Translations under genes and position numbers: made by a program | The notes under the pieces: model-generated | Database searches by the model: none | Told to the model about the DNA's origin: nothing | Seen by the model: only the letters and a program-made list of their open reading frames with translations | Part shown: positions 15,626 through 20,845 of the stretch, piece by piece | How positions within the stretch are numbered: the first letter of the stretch is position 1 | Layout of the letters: each line of letters opens with the position of its first letter | Virus record (IMG/VR): IMGVR_UViG_3300044634_001528 | Coordinates: 1 to 22,428 of that record | DNA length: 22,428 bases | Direction: 5' to 3' (one strand) | Source of the DNA: a virus

Positions 15626-16951
15626 ATGCAAAAAATATCTTTAGGTGGTGGTGTTTTTTTTAATTGCAACAGCAACACAAACTACACATTGCTTCCCATA
15701 GAATCCGTAGTCGTTATTCCGCTTAATGAAAGTCTCCGAGTGGGCAGAGGTAGCCCATCGTTTTATTCCTCAATTAAACAAGACGGTCTTGATGAACCAT
15801 TAAAGGTCTATAAGAATAGCAAATTTATTATATCTGGTAATGGCAGGTACGAAGTGCTTACGGACCTCGGTGCTACGCATGTTCCTGTTATTTACATAGA
15901 ACGCACAGAAGAAATGAATAAGTCTTTTGATGAACAGAATGAAATTGATCTTTGGCATCCAGACGTTAAGGACGCACTCACTACAGCAAATATGCGAGAC
16001 CCGGTAAAAACTATCGGCTATTATACATTGCTCAGGAAATGGATGTTAAACAAAGAAGGATACTCCTTTGAACAACCAGCAATTGATTTTCTTGGCAATA
16101 AAAAAAGCATTGAAACTTACATAAAACAAAGCAAAATAGCAATATCATATGCTGACTTTGAAGCAATCGAAGGACTTAGATTCGGATGCAAAATACGATT
16201 CGAAGGCAAGACACATCACGTATCTCCCCGCGTTGAATTATATGATGACTTATCCAACACAGACAAAAATCGTGAAGAGTTTACGCCTAAAAAAGCTAGA
16301 AAAGCACAGTTAGATGATTACAAGGAACAATCAGGTGTAAACTATTCTAAAAATGCTGAGATGGCTAATTTATTCACAAGTATGGATATAAATAAGGTAT
16401 TGCTTGAGGTACAGGAAAAGTTCCTTGACGTACAGAACAGCAGCAACGGAAACAGATATGATATTAACTGGTTTAATTCTCTAGAACCAGCAGCAGTTTC
16501 AAACATTGTACATTCAATGGTTGTTTCCTTCACCACAGCCGAATTGAAAAATACGTTGAAAAAATTGAACAGTAACTACACTGCCGAAGCGTCAATAAAT
16601 CAAAGCACGTATGATATTCATATAAAGAATGCAAAAGGAAATCTCATCAATACCCTTGAAATCAAAACCACCTGTGACTCATCAAAAAACGGATGGACAA
16701 CAAAAACAAAGAAAGGAGGTTACGCACTTTTCATTGAGTATAACCGCGAAAATACTCACTACTTTGCCGCCCTCGCATATTTGGAAAACCTTGATTGGAA
16801 AAAAGCAGGACCTTACAATAGCAATATAAAAGCAGAAAAACTGAACGAAAGGGCTCTCAAAGTTTATCAGGGCGAAATACATCTCAACAACAGCAAATGG
16901 GTAGTCGCACCAAAAAAACTTGAACAAACAAAAATAGCTTTAGCGGCATAA
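15626..16951 (+). CDS. ParB-like domain fused to a PD-(D/E)XK nuclease-like domain
   Basis: The 441-residue protein has a ParB/Srx-like N-terminal domain (about 24-93). It carries VVVIPLNESLRVGRGSPSF, DGLDEPLKVY and the ParB-type box SGNGRYEVLTDLGATHVPV. A middle helical region (95-300) is unassigned. The C-terminal domain has YDIHI (Asp330) and LEIKTT (Glu345, Lys347), then KGGYALFIEYN. The 15-residue spacing and strand context fit the D-(x)n-E-x-K core of restriction-type nucleases. This would make a DNA-binding or NTP-using domain joined to a nuclease, perhaps for breaking host or rival DNA. The function is inference; the domain calls rest on motifs only. It has its own promoter and is probably expressed early. 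Confidence 0.72.
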   Translation: MQKISLGGGVFFNCNSNTNYTLLPIESVVVIPLNESLRVGRGSPSFYSSIKQDGLDEPLKVYKNSKFIISGNGRYEVLTDLGATHVPVIYIERTEEMNKSFDEQNEIDLWHPDVKDALTTANMRDPVKTIGYYTLLRKWMLNKEGYSFEQPAIDFLGNKKSIETYIKQSKIAISYADFEAIEGLRFGCKIRFEGKTHHVSPRVELYDDLSNTDKNREEFTPKKARKAQLDDYKEQSGVNYSKNAEMANLFTSMDINKVLLEVQEKFLDVQNSSNGNRYDINWFNSLEPAAVSNIVHSMVVSFTTAELKNTLKKLNSNYTAEASINQSTYDIHIKNAKGNLINTLEIKTTCDSSKNGWTTKTKKGGYALFIEYNRENTHYFAALAYLENLDWKKAGPYNSNIKAEKLNERALKVYQGEIHLNNSKWVVAPKKLEQTKIALAA

Positions 16952-16973
16952 TATCTTACAAAGGAATAGCACT

Positions 16974-17159
16974 ATGATCAAATCAATGTTTAACTATATC
17001 ACAAAACCCACGTTAAGCGTATTCGAATTCGTGAGCATCGGTACTCTCATTATGCTCATCGCAGCAAACCAATGGATACTCGCAATCGTCATATTCCCGG
17101 TCACTTTCATCATTCAGACAGTAGCATCATTCAAACAACAGCAAAACGTAAGTCCTTGA
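16974..17159 (+). CDS. Small two-helix membrane protein
   Basis: The 61-residue protein has two hydrophobic segments (about 16-32 and 34-51) with a short basic N-terminus and a polar Gln-rich tail. AAAGGAA precedes the ATG. It follows the ParB-nuclease gene and is likely cotranscribed. Its codons are C-richer (ATC, CTC, GCA) than the replication genes at the left. The stop codon falls within the upstream element of the promoter module at 17149. The function is unknown; small phage inner-membrane proteins often act in exclusion or lysis control. Confidence 0.7.
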   Translation: MIKSMFNYITKPTLSVFEFVSIGTLIMLIAANQWILAIVIFPVTFIIQTVASFKQQQNVSP

Positions 17160-17219
17160 TTTCATTGAAAAAAGAAATTTTAAATAATGCTTGACTTTTC
17201 CAAATAACCATGCTATAAT
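17149..17219 (+). promoter_or_regulatory. Early promoter module, copy 3
   Basis: TTGACT (17191-17196) and TATAAT (17214-17219) have a 17-bp spacer and TGC before the -10 (extended -10). The 42-nt upstream element begins TAAGTCCTTGATTTC. The leader TATAAACTAAAAAC and AAAGGAAAAC precede the ATG at 17255. Confidence 0.9.
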
Positions 17220-17254
17220 ACTCATATAAACTAAAAACTTAAAGGAAAACAATC

Positions 17255-17686
17255 ATGAAAGCATTAAGTGTAATCGGTCTCGCAATACCCTTTCTTCTCT
17301 TGTCAAGCATAGCATCAGCAGAGGACATCAACGCAAAGGTAGTACACACGAACGCCGTCTTTCAAAACCAAGCGCATCAAACCGCCGGATCATGCACTCC
17401 ACGCAGAAGCATCGGTGGTACTCTTATAGGCGGTGCAATCGGTGCAGCACTCGGTAATCAAGTAGGCGGCGGATCAGGACAAGATATTGCAACAGCAGTA
17501 GGAGCAGTAACAGGCGCCGCAATCGGACAAAACGTAGCACAAAATTGTGTCGGCAACGTCACTTACGTCCAAACAATTCTTTACTATGAAATTACCGTAG
17601 AAGTAAACGGAAGTCTTCATACAGTACAGCGACAATACAGTCCAGCAATCGGTAGCTATATACCGGTGAATATCACCGTGTTCTGA
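17255..17686 (+). CDS. Exported glycine-zipper protein
   Basis: The 143-residue protein has a clear Sec signal peptide (MKALSVIGLAIPFLLLSSIASA, likely cleaved before Glu-Asp). A glycine-zipper segment follows (about 54-95), with GGTLIGGAIGAALG and GAVTGAAIGQNV, as in the 17-kDa surface-antigen / 2TM glycine-zipper family. The C-terminal 45 residues are strand-like (YYEITVEVNGSL). Two Cys (Cys47 and Cys98) could form a periplasmic disulfide. There is no lipobox, so it should be periplasmic or inserted in the outer membrane. Bacterial homologues are envelope proteins; in a phage it may be a host-derived gene used for superinfection exclusion or envelope change (inference). Codon use is G/C-richer than in the core genes. 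It has its own promoter module. Confidence 0.82.
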   Translation: MKALSVIGLAIPFLLLSSIASAEDINAKVVHTNAVFQNQAHQTAGSCTPRRSIGGTLIGGAIGAALGNQVGGGSGQDIATAVGAVTGAAIGQNVAQNCVGNVTYVQTILYYEITVEVNGSLHTVQRQYSPAIGSYIPVNITVF

Positions 17687-17691
17687 AACAC

Positions 17692-17759
17692 CCCCCGCGT
17701 CTCGCGAAACCCTAAGCACCGTTTAGGGCATCAATTACACCATTCAGCGAGCGCGGGGG
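17692..17759 (+). other. GC-rich branched RNA structure after the glycine-zipper gene
   Basis: CCCCCGCG (17692-17699) pairs with CGCGGGGG (17752-17759), and after a bulged T, CTCGC (17701-17705) pairs with GCGAG (17747-17751). This gives 13 base pairs. Inside, CCCTAA (17710-17715) pairs with TTAGGG (17723-17728) as a second hairpin. No U-tract follows, so it is not a standard intrinsic terminator. It may protect or end the upstream message, or be a structured small RNA. It stands out in AT-rich surroundings. Confidence 0.6.
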
Positions 17760-17786
17760 ACTTTAATTTATTATGTAGGAGTTAAG

Positions 17787-18062
17787 ATGCCAATGATTCA
17801 GCAGGAGATTACATTCTTCTGGCCTCTTACTGAGCAAATACCTTTAGATTTAATCTATGAGGGCTGTAATAAGCCATTGCCTCTTGTGTCATCCAGCGTC
17901 CTCCTTATTAGCAATGGTGGTACATTATGTACAACAAGTAATACAATGCAACACACCACCATTAACTGTGATCAAATAAGTTTTCAAACAAAGAAAAAGC
18001 AAACATTCTTACAGCGGTTAATGTATAAAGCTATGGGAATTAAAGTACAAGTTGTTAAATAA
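17787..18062 (+). CDS. Unknown 91-residue protein
   Basis: The protein is not recognised. It has a hydrophobic/aromatic N-terminal stretch, a Ser/Thr/Cys-rich middle and a basic C-terminus (KKKQTFLQRLMYKAMG). No membrane helix or signal peptide is convincing. TAGGAGTTAAG gives a good ribosome site before the ATG. It lies between the GC-rich RNA structure and the repeat-rich gene-free stretch, and no promoter of its own is visible, so it may depend on read-through from 17219. Confidence 0.65.
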   Translation: MPMIQQEITFFWPLTEQIPLDLIYEGCNKPLPLVSSSVLLISNGGTLCTTSNTMQHTTINCDQISFQTKKKQTFLQRLMYKAMGIKVQVVK

Positions 18063-18096
18063 CCATTAACACCCTGAATGAAATTATGTGAGCAAT

Positions 18097-18148
18097 GACT
18101 CAGGGCTGACTCAGGGCTGACTCAGGGCTGACTCTGGGCTGACTCTGG
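18097..18148 (+). repeat. Tandem 11-bp repeat, 4.7 copies
   Basis: The unit GACTCAGGGCT is repeated at 18097, 18108 and 18119. A variant unit, GACTCTGGGCT, is at 18130, and a partial GACTCTGG at 18141. An inverted fragment, CCCTGA, lies about 25 nt upstream (18072-18077). The period of 11 places each unit close to one helical turn apart, which suits cooperative protein binding. The gene-free stretch from 18063 to 18382 holds this array, the 30-bp direct repeats and a promoter. Confidence 0.85.
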
Positions 18149-18195
18149 TAGGAAACTTTACCTGAATTGCATTTTTGACAGGAACCCAGTATAGA

Positions 18196-18266
18196 GTTGG
18201 TGTAATTACGCTAAATATTGGCGGTTTTGACCAATTGTTGGTGAATTTTACTAACTATTGGTCGGT
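18196..18266 (+). repeat. Pair of 30-bp imperfect direct repeats
   Basis: Copy 1 is at 18196-18225 and copy 2 at 18237-18266, with a 41-bp period. Both contain GTTGGTG, AATT, CTAA, TATTGG and a closing CGGT at matching positions. Between and within them ACCAAT and ATTGGT form short inverted repeats. They look like iteron or operator sites and end a few bases before the promoter module at 18271. Confidence 0.75.
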
Positions 18267-18270
18267 CCTG

Positions 18271-18350
18271 TAAGTTATTGATATGCTTAGAGTAATATTT
18301 TCTGGTTTACCGCAAATAATGCTTGACTTTTCCGAAAAACAGTGTATAAT
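18271..18350 (+). promoter_or_regulatory. Early promoter module, copy 4 (diverged upstream part)
   Basis: TTGACT (18323-18328) and TATAAT (18345-18350) are 16 bp apart. The module start TAAGTTATTGAT (18271) is kept, but the distance from it to the -35 is 52 nt instead of 42 and the middle has diverged. CAAATAATGC before the -35 and the leader TATAAATTGATGAAAA are conserved. It drives the gene at 18383. Confidence 0.85.
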
Positions 18351-18382
18351 AGTACTATAAATTGATGAAAAGGCGTAGCAAG

Positions 18383-18592
18383 ATGGTCACAGTACAGGAA
18401 ATCACTAGTTTCAAGAGCAAAATTTACAGCCTTGCTATGATGAAAGCGGTGAAATCGGTTGCTAATGTCAAGCGGCAGGCGCTGGCTAGGTTCTCCGTGG
18501 AGAACGAAGACACTCAGCAGTGGATTGCTGACATGTGGTTCGGAAGATGCGCCAGAAAGTCTTACCAGGACGTGGTTGTGGTACTGTCCTGA
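18383..18592 (+). CDS. Small basic early protein, unknown function
   Basis: The 69-residue protein is helical and basic (SFKSKIYSLAMMKAVKSVANVKRQALARF), followed by a Trp-containing polar part and a hydrophobic end. The family is not recognised. I place the start at ATG 18383 (MVTVQEI), after the AAAGGCG of the shared leader. The ATG at 18365 falls inside the conserved leader, in which other module copies have no functional start. A DNA-binding role is conceivable from the charge but is not shown. Confidence 0.65.
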   Translation: MVTVQEITSFKSKIYSLAMMKAVKSVANVKRQALARFSVENEDTQQWIADMWFGRCARKSYQDVVVVLS

Positions 18593-18619
18593 GTGATTTA
18601 TAATGATAAGGAGTGAGAA

Positions 18620-18844
18620 ATGATTACTACTAAACAAGTTCGTAGCATTATGCGAAATCATAACATCAGCACTATCTACACTAATAAAAACAAAAACAGT
18701 CACACTGTCAAGTGCTATATGCCTCGTGACGCGCAAGCTTTGCTGAACGATATTAAACAGCAAGTAAGTGCTGATAATATCAAGATTTCTAACATAAGCT
18801 ATCATAAGATTCCTAGCATTATAGTTACGTGTATTAAAGCGTAA
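18620..18844 (+). CDS. Small basic protein, unknown function
   Basis: The 74-residue protein begins MITTKQVRSIMRNHNI, a short helix, followed by a polar loop with NKNKNSHTVKCYMP, a helix (DAQALLNDIKQQV) and a strand ending IIVTCIKA. It resembles, from memory, small alpha-beta phage proteins with no assigned role. AAGGAG lies at a good distance from the ATG. It is probably cotranscribed with the preceding gene from the promoter at 18323-18350. Confidence 0.68.
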   Translation: MITTKQVRSIMRNHNISTIYTNKNKNSHTVKCYMPRDAQALLNDIKQQVSADNIKISNISYHKIPSIIVTCIKA

Positions 18845-18869
18845 TTAGCAAAAAAAAGGCTTGACTTTC

Positions 18870-18910
18870 GCTCTACAGAAAGTTTCAGATACTGTAATTT
18901 TCTGTAGAGC
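18870..18910 (+). repeat. Perfect 12-bp inverted repeat overlapping a tRNA-like D arm
   Basis: GCTCTACAGAAA (18870-18881) is the exact reverse complement of TTTCTGTAGAGC (18899-18910), with a 17-nt loop. The right arm contains GTAGAGC, the expected end of a tRNA D loop plus the 3' side of the D stem. A TTGACT (18861-18866), the -35 of the promoter family, lies just upstream, but no good -10 follows at normal spacing. Confidence 0.85.
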
Positions 18911-18961
18911 AGCGGACTCATAATCCGTTGGTACCGTGTTCGACTCACGGGAGGCCCACCA
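18904..18961 (+). pseudogene. 3' half of a CAT-anticodon tRNA (Met or Ile2), 5' half missing
   Basis: From the D-loop end (GTAGAGC) onward the sequence is a normal tRNA. The anticodon arm is GCGGA-CTCATAA-TCCGT (anticodon CAT), followed by a short variable loop, the T arm CCGTG-TTCGACT-CACGG, the acceptor 3' strand GAGGCCC and then ACCA. A matching acceptor 5' strand (GGGCCTC) should lie about 10 nt before the D stem, but the sequence there is TTGACTTTC, which cannot pair. The 5' part appears to be replaced by an inverted copy of the D-arm region. It is either a decayed tRNA gene or an unusual tRNA-like RNA. Confidence 0.75.
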
Positions 18962-18968
18962 AATTAAA

Positions 18969-19045
18969 CGGAATGTAGCTCAGTCTGGTAGAGCACTTGC
19001 TTTGGGAGCAGGAGGTCCGAGGTTCAAATCCTTGTATTCCGACCA
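18969..19045 (+). tRNA. tRNA-Pro (TGG)
   Basis: The cloverleaf is complete: acceptor CGGAATG pairs with TATTCCG (one G-T), the D arm is GCTC...GAGC, the anticodon arm CTTGC-TTTGGGA-GCAGG has anticodon TGG, the T arm is GAGG-TTCAAAT-CCTT with a wobble pair, and ACCA is encoded. The C1-G72 acceptor end is typical of bacterial tRNA-Pro. It lies 7 nt after the tRNA fragment. Confidence 0.92.
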
Positions 19046-19111
19046 ATTAATGCAGTAAATATACACGGGTTACGGTTTACCCCCATTTTCTCGTAAAAAC
19101 CGAGTCTTTTT

Positions 19112-19144
19112 GCCCCTAAGATCATATCAAAGGGGCGTTTTTTT
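19112..19144 (+). terminator. Intrinsic terminator after the tRNA gene
   Basis: GCCCCT (19112-19117) pairs with AGGGGC (19131-19136) and is followed by GTTTTTTT. It would end the tRNA transcript. A weaker CTCG...CGAG hairpin with a TCTTTTT tail lies just before it. Confidence 0.82.
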
Positions 19145-19165
19145 GCTCTTTTTACGCCTTTTTCG

Positions 19166-19236
19166 TAAGTCATTGATAAGTATAGCAAAAGAAATTTAAA
19201 ATAATACTTGACTTTTGCAAAAAACTCGTGTATAAT
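19166..19236 (+). promoter_or_regulatory. Early promoter module, copy 5
   Basis: TTGACT (19208-19213) and TATAAT (19231-19236) have a 17-bp spacer. The 42-nt upstream element starts TAAGTCATTGAT. The leader TATAAACTGAAAAACGAGAG runs to the ATG at 19269. It stands directly after the terminator at 19144. Confidence 0.9.
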
Positions 19237-19268
19237 ACTTGTATAAACTGAAAAACGAGAGAAAAAAC

Positions 19269-19427
19269 ATGTGGCAAGTGTATATAGTTCAGTCAGATGG
19301 GTACGAAACTTGGCGTCGTCCAGTAGACGGTGAACTGTTCGCTACTCAAGCCGAAGCTGACGCCCGAGCTGATTATCTGGACCGTTGGTGCTTTCCAGGC
19401 GACTATCACACTGTAGATGAGGAATAA
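19269..19427 (+). CDS. Small early protein, unknown function
   Basis: The 52-residue protein begins MWQVYIVQSDGYETWRRP, likely a beta pair, followed by an acidic Ala-rich helix (QAEADARADYLDRW) and a short tail. I recall similar small phage proteins of no known function. The ATG at 19269 follows GAGAG of the promoter leader. An in-frame TTG at 19239 would start within the promoter itself and is rejected. It is the first gene of a cluster of short genes driven by promoter copy 5. Confidence 0.7.
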   Translation: MWQVYIVQSDGYETWRRPVDGELFATQAEADARADYLDRWCFPGDYHTVDEE

Positions 19428-19429
19428 AA

Positions 19430-19603
19430 ATGACATACGAAACGAATCCCCGTGATTACGCACTAGAACTGGTTGACGCCGGAGTGATTGATCCAACAAC
19501 AATGCTGCTAGCAGCTCTCAAGTATATGAGTTCTGCGGATGTTGCTGAAATGCTTGACATGAACGAAATGAGTCCACGTTTTTCCGAAGAGGATGCTGTA
19601 TGA
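19430..19603 (+). CDS. Small conserved phage protein (MTYETNPRD ... NEMSPRF)
   Basis: This 57-residue frame begins MTYETNPRDYALELVDAGVI, has an Ala/Met-rich helix with LAALKYMSSADVAEMLD, and ends NEMSPRFSEEDAV. From memory, the pairing of an N-terminal NPRD with a C-terminal DVxxMLxxNExSPRF recurs in small proteins of many large phages; no function is known. It starts 2 nt after the previous gene, with GAGG as ribosome site, and overlaps the next start by 4 nt (ATGA). Confidence 0.75.
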   Translation: MTYETNPRDYALELVDAGVIDPTTMLLAALKYMSSADVAEMLDMNEMSPRFSEEDAV

Positions 19604-19779
19604 TTACTGTTAAATTTTATGTGAAGTCTGAAACCTACCAATTCACCGCTGAGTCTGTTTGGAAAGCCATGGAGATGTGCAACCGTCAGGTGATTGACAA
19701 GTTGGACTTGCACCCCATGTCTTGGGCTGAAGCTGGTAGGAATGCGTATACGTGTGTTGGCGGTAACTTGTTTGATTAA
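19600..19779 (+). CDS. Small early protein, unknown function
   Basis: The 59-residue frame starts MITVKFYVKSETYQF, suggesting a short beta hairpin, then a helix (ESVWKAMEMCNRQVIDKL) and a polar C-terminus. No family is recognised. Evidence for coding is the ATGA overlap with the previous gene, an uninterrupted frame, and a normal 9-nt gap to the next gene. A GAAGAGG (19586-19592) upstream may serve as its ribosome site. Confidence 0.65.
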   Translation: MITVKFYVKSETYQFTAESVWKAMEMCNRQVIDKLDLHPMSWAEAGRNAYTCVGGNLFD

Positions 19780-19788
19780 GGAAATAAT

Positions 19789-20193
19789 ATGAGAGTAATT
19801 ACAGTAGAGAAGTTGTTGTCTCGCTATGAGTCAGACATCCGTGGTAAAGAAGAGAAGATTGCCAAGTTTGCTGAGGCTGTCCAGAAGGACCCTGCATATA
19901 CTCTGTCCTGGTCCCAGGATGTATTTGCAGCTGCTGCGGAGATTAAGATTCTTAAGCAGGTACGCGATTACCTGATCCATGAAGTAGATTATGCAGTAGA
20001 TGCTCCGGTATCGAACTTAATTGACATGCTAACAAGCAAGGTGATTAATGGTGCTATGTATCCTTCCTTCAGCAGCAGTATTACTAGTAATCTGATCAGC
20101 AAGTATGAGACAGCATCAGCTGCATTGATACTGAATAATCTTAGATGCATGGTTGTCGTCTTCGCCGACATGAATTCAGGAGAAGCACAATGA
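19789..20193 (+). CDS. Unknown 134-residue helical protein
   Basis: The protein is almost entirely helical: MRVITVEKLLSRYESDI, a charged helix with KEEKIAKFAEAVQK, an Ala-rich helix (DVFAAAAEIKILKQVRDYL), and a Ser-rich segment before the last helix. No catalytic motif or membrane segment is seen and I do not recognise the family. AAGGAAATA precedes the start. Its stop overlaps the start of a 25-residue membrane peptide gene (ATGA). Confidence 0.72.
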   Translation: MRVITVEKLLSRYESDIRGKEEKIAKFAEAVQKDPAYTLSWSQDVFAAAAEIKILKQVRDYLIHEVDYAVDAPVSNLIDMLTSKVINGAMYPSFSSSITSNLISKYETASAALILNNLRCMVVVFADMNSGEAQ

Positions 20194-20267
20194 AAGAGTT
20201 TTTTTCGATGGTGGCGGTGCTGCTGATCGCCTTCGTGATTGGCTTGCTGATGGTAGCGTCACTGTGA
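20190..20267 (+). CDS. 25-residue single-helix membrane peptide
   Basis: The frame encodes MKEFFSMVAVLLIAFVIGLL plus MVASL, one transmembrane helix with a short charged N-terminus. It starts at ATGA overlapping the previous stop, with AGGAGA about six bases upstream, which is good support for translation. Function unknown; it resembles the micro-membrane proteins common in phage early regions. Confidence 0.65.
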   Translation: MKEFFSMVAVLLIAFVIGLLMVASL

Positions 20268-20296
20268 GAAACCTACGGAAAAGGTTGTTTGGTGAT

Positions 20297-20389
20297 ATGA
20301 CCAATAGAGAAATCATATTAGAAGCCCTCAATGCTGGCGCACATATTGTGCTGATTTATCTGCTAGTCTTTTTGGTTCTGAGTTGGTGA
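20297..20389 (+). CDS. Short membrane peptide with C-terminal helix
   Basis: The 30-residue frame starts MTNREIILEALNAGA and ends in a hydrophobic helix (IVLIYLLVFLVLSW). A GTG at 20264, overlapping the previous stop as GTGA, opens the same frame 11 codons earlier with a basic stretch (RNLRKRLFGD), and may be the real start. Ribosome sites are weak for both. The function is unknown. Confidence 0.5.
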   Translation: MTNREIILEALNAGAHIVLIYLLVFLVLSW

Positions 20390-20532
20390 GAAACCCAGCA
20401 TTACGACTATGGATGAGTAAACAGGGGTGTACCTATATAAGGGGATATACCTCAGCGTCACCTTTCTTAGTCAATATTGAATTTTTTTTTCCGGAAATTT
20501 TTTCCGTGCAAAACATGAGTGTAGAAACATGA
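20386..20532 (+). CDS. Possible 48-residue frame
   Basis: A GTG at 20386 overlaps the previous stop (GTGA) and opens an uninterrupted frame (GTG-RNPALRLWMSKQG...) that ends as ATGA at the next gene. Support is only this pair of 4-nt overlaps; composition is unremarkable and no ribosome site is clear. Otherwise this stretch is non-coding and contains a T-run and a small CGGAAA-TTTCCG hairpin near 20491-20506. Confidence 0.3.
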   Translation: MRNPALRLWMSKQGCTYIRGYTSASPFLVNIEFFFPEIFSVQNMSVET

Positions 20533-20699
20533 TTGCATCAGGTACTGTATTGTTGTTTATAAGTTTTGTTGTAGACTCTCTGTGGAATGTAAGCCGCTTT
20601 TCTGAAGCTATGCAAAAGGTAGTCGGCTGGGCTACGCTGATCGGCGCTACGCTGATTGTAGCTGGAGTGGCTACTCTATTATGGAAGTACTTACCATAA
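20529..20699 (+). CDS. Small two-helix membrane protein
   Basis: This 56-residue frame has a first hydrophobic helix (MIASGTVLLFISFVVDSLW), a polar loop with SRFSEAMQK, and a second helix (ATLIGATLIVAGVATLLW) ending KYLP. From memory, small phage membrane proteins of this layout, ending in W-x-Y-x-P, occur in several large phages with unknown function. The start is an ATGA overlap with the short frame ahead of it. A 15-bp hairpin follows 19 nt after the stop. Confidence 0.7.
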   Translation: MIASGTVLLFISFVVDSLWNVSRFSEAMQKVVGWATLIGATLIVAGVATLLWKYLP

Positions 20700-20717
20700 G
20701 AAAACTGATAATCGTTT

Positions 20718-20759
20718 AAAATCAATGACTTAGGGGGGCTTCTTCTAAGTTATTGATTT
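20718..20759 (+). repeat. Hairpin formed by an inverted copy of the promoter-module start
   Basis: AAATCAATGACTTAG (20719-20733) pairs with CTAAGTTATTGATTT (20745-20759) over 15 bp with one G-T pair and a G-rich loop. The left arm is an inverted copy of the TAAGTCATTGATTT sequence that begins the early promoter modules; the right arm is the start of copy 6. It may end transcription of the micro-membrane cluster, although no U-tract follows. Confidence 0.7.
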
Positions 20760-20815
20760 CCTTAGCAAAAGAAATTTGAAATAATGCTTGACTTTTCTGA
20801 AAAATAGTGTATAAT
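20746..20815 (+). promoter_or_regulatory. Early promoter module, copy 6
   Basis: TTGACT (20788-20793) and TATAAT (20810-20815) are 16 bp apart. The 42-nt upstream element TAAGTTATTGATTTCC... is intact. The leader TATAAACTAATGAAAAGGGC leads to the ATG at 20846. Confidence 0.9.
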
Positions 20816-20845
20816 ACTTGTATAAACTAATGAAAAGGGCAAAAA

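Noticed and set aside
18287-18805. Long minus-strand frame of 172 codons
   Set aside because: It covers promoter copy 4 and two plausible + strand genes, has Ser/His-rich shadow-type composition and lacks a start context.
18904-18961. Integration site (attP) formed by a tRNA 3' end
   Set aside because: No integrase is visible and the gene set is that of a lytic T4-type phage. The palindromic 5' replacement does not look like an att core.
20471-20725. Minus-strand frame of 84 codons
   Set aside because: It is a shadow of the two-helix membrane gene at 20529-20699 and has no promoter or ribosome site.
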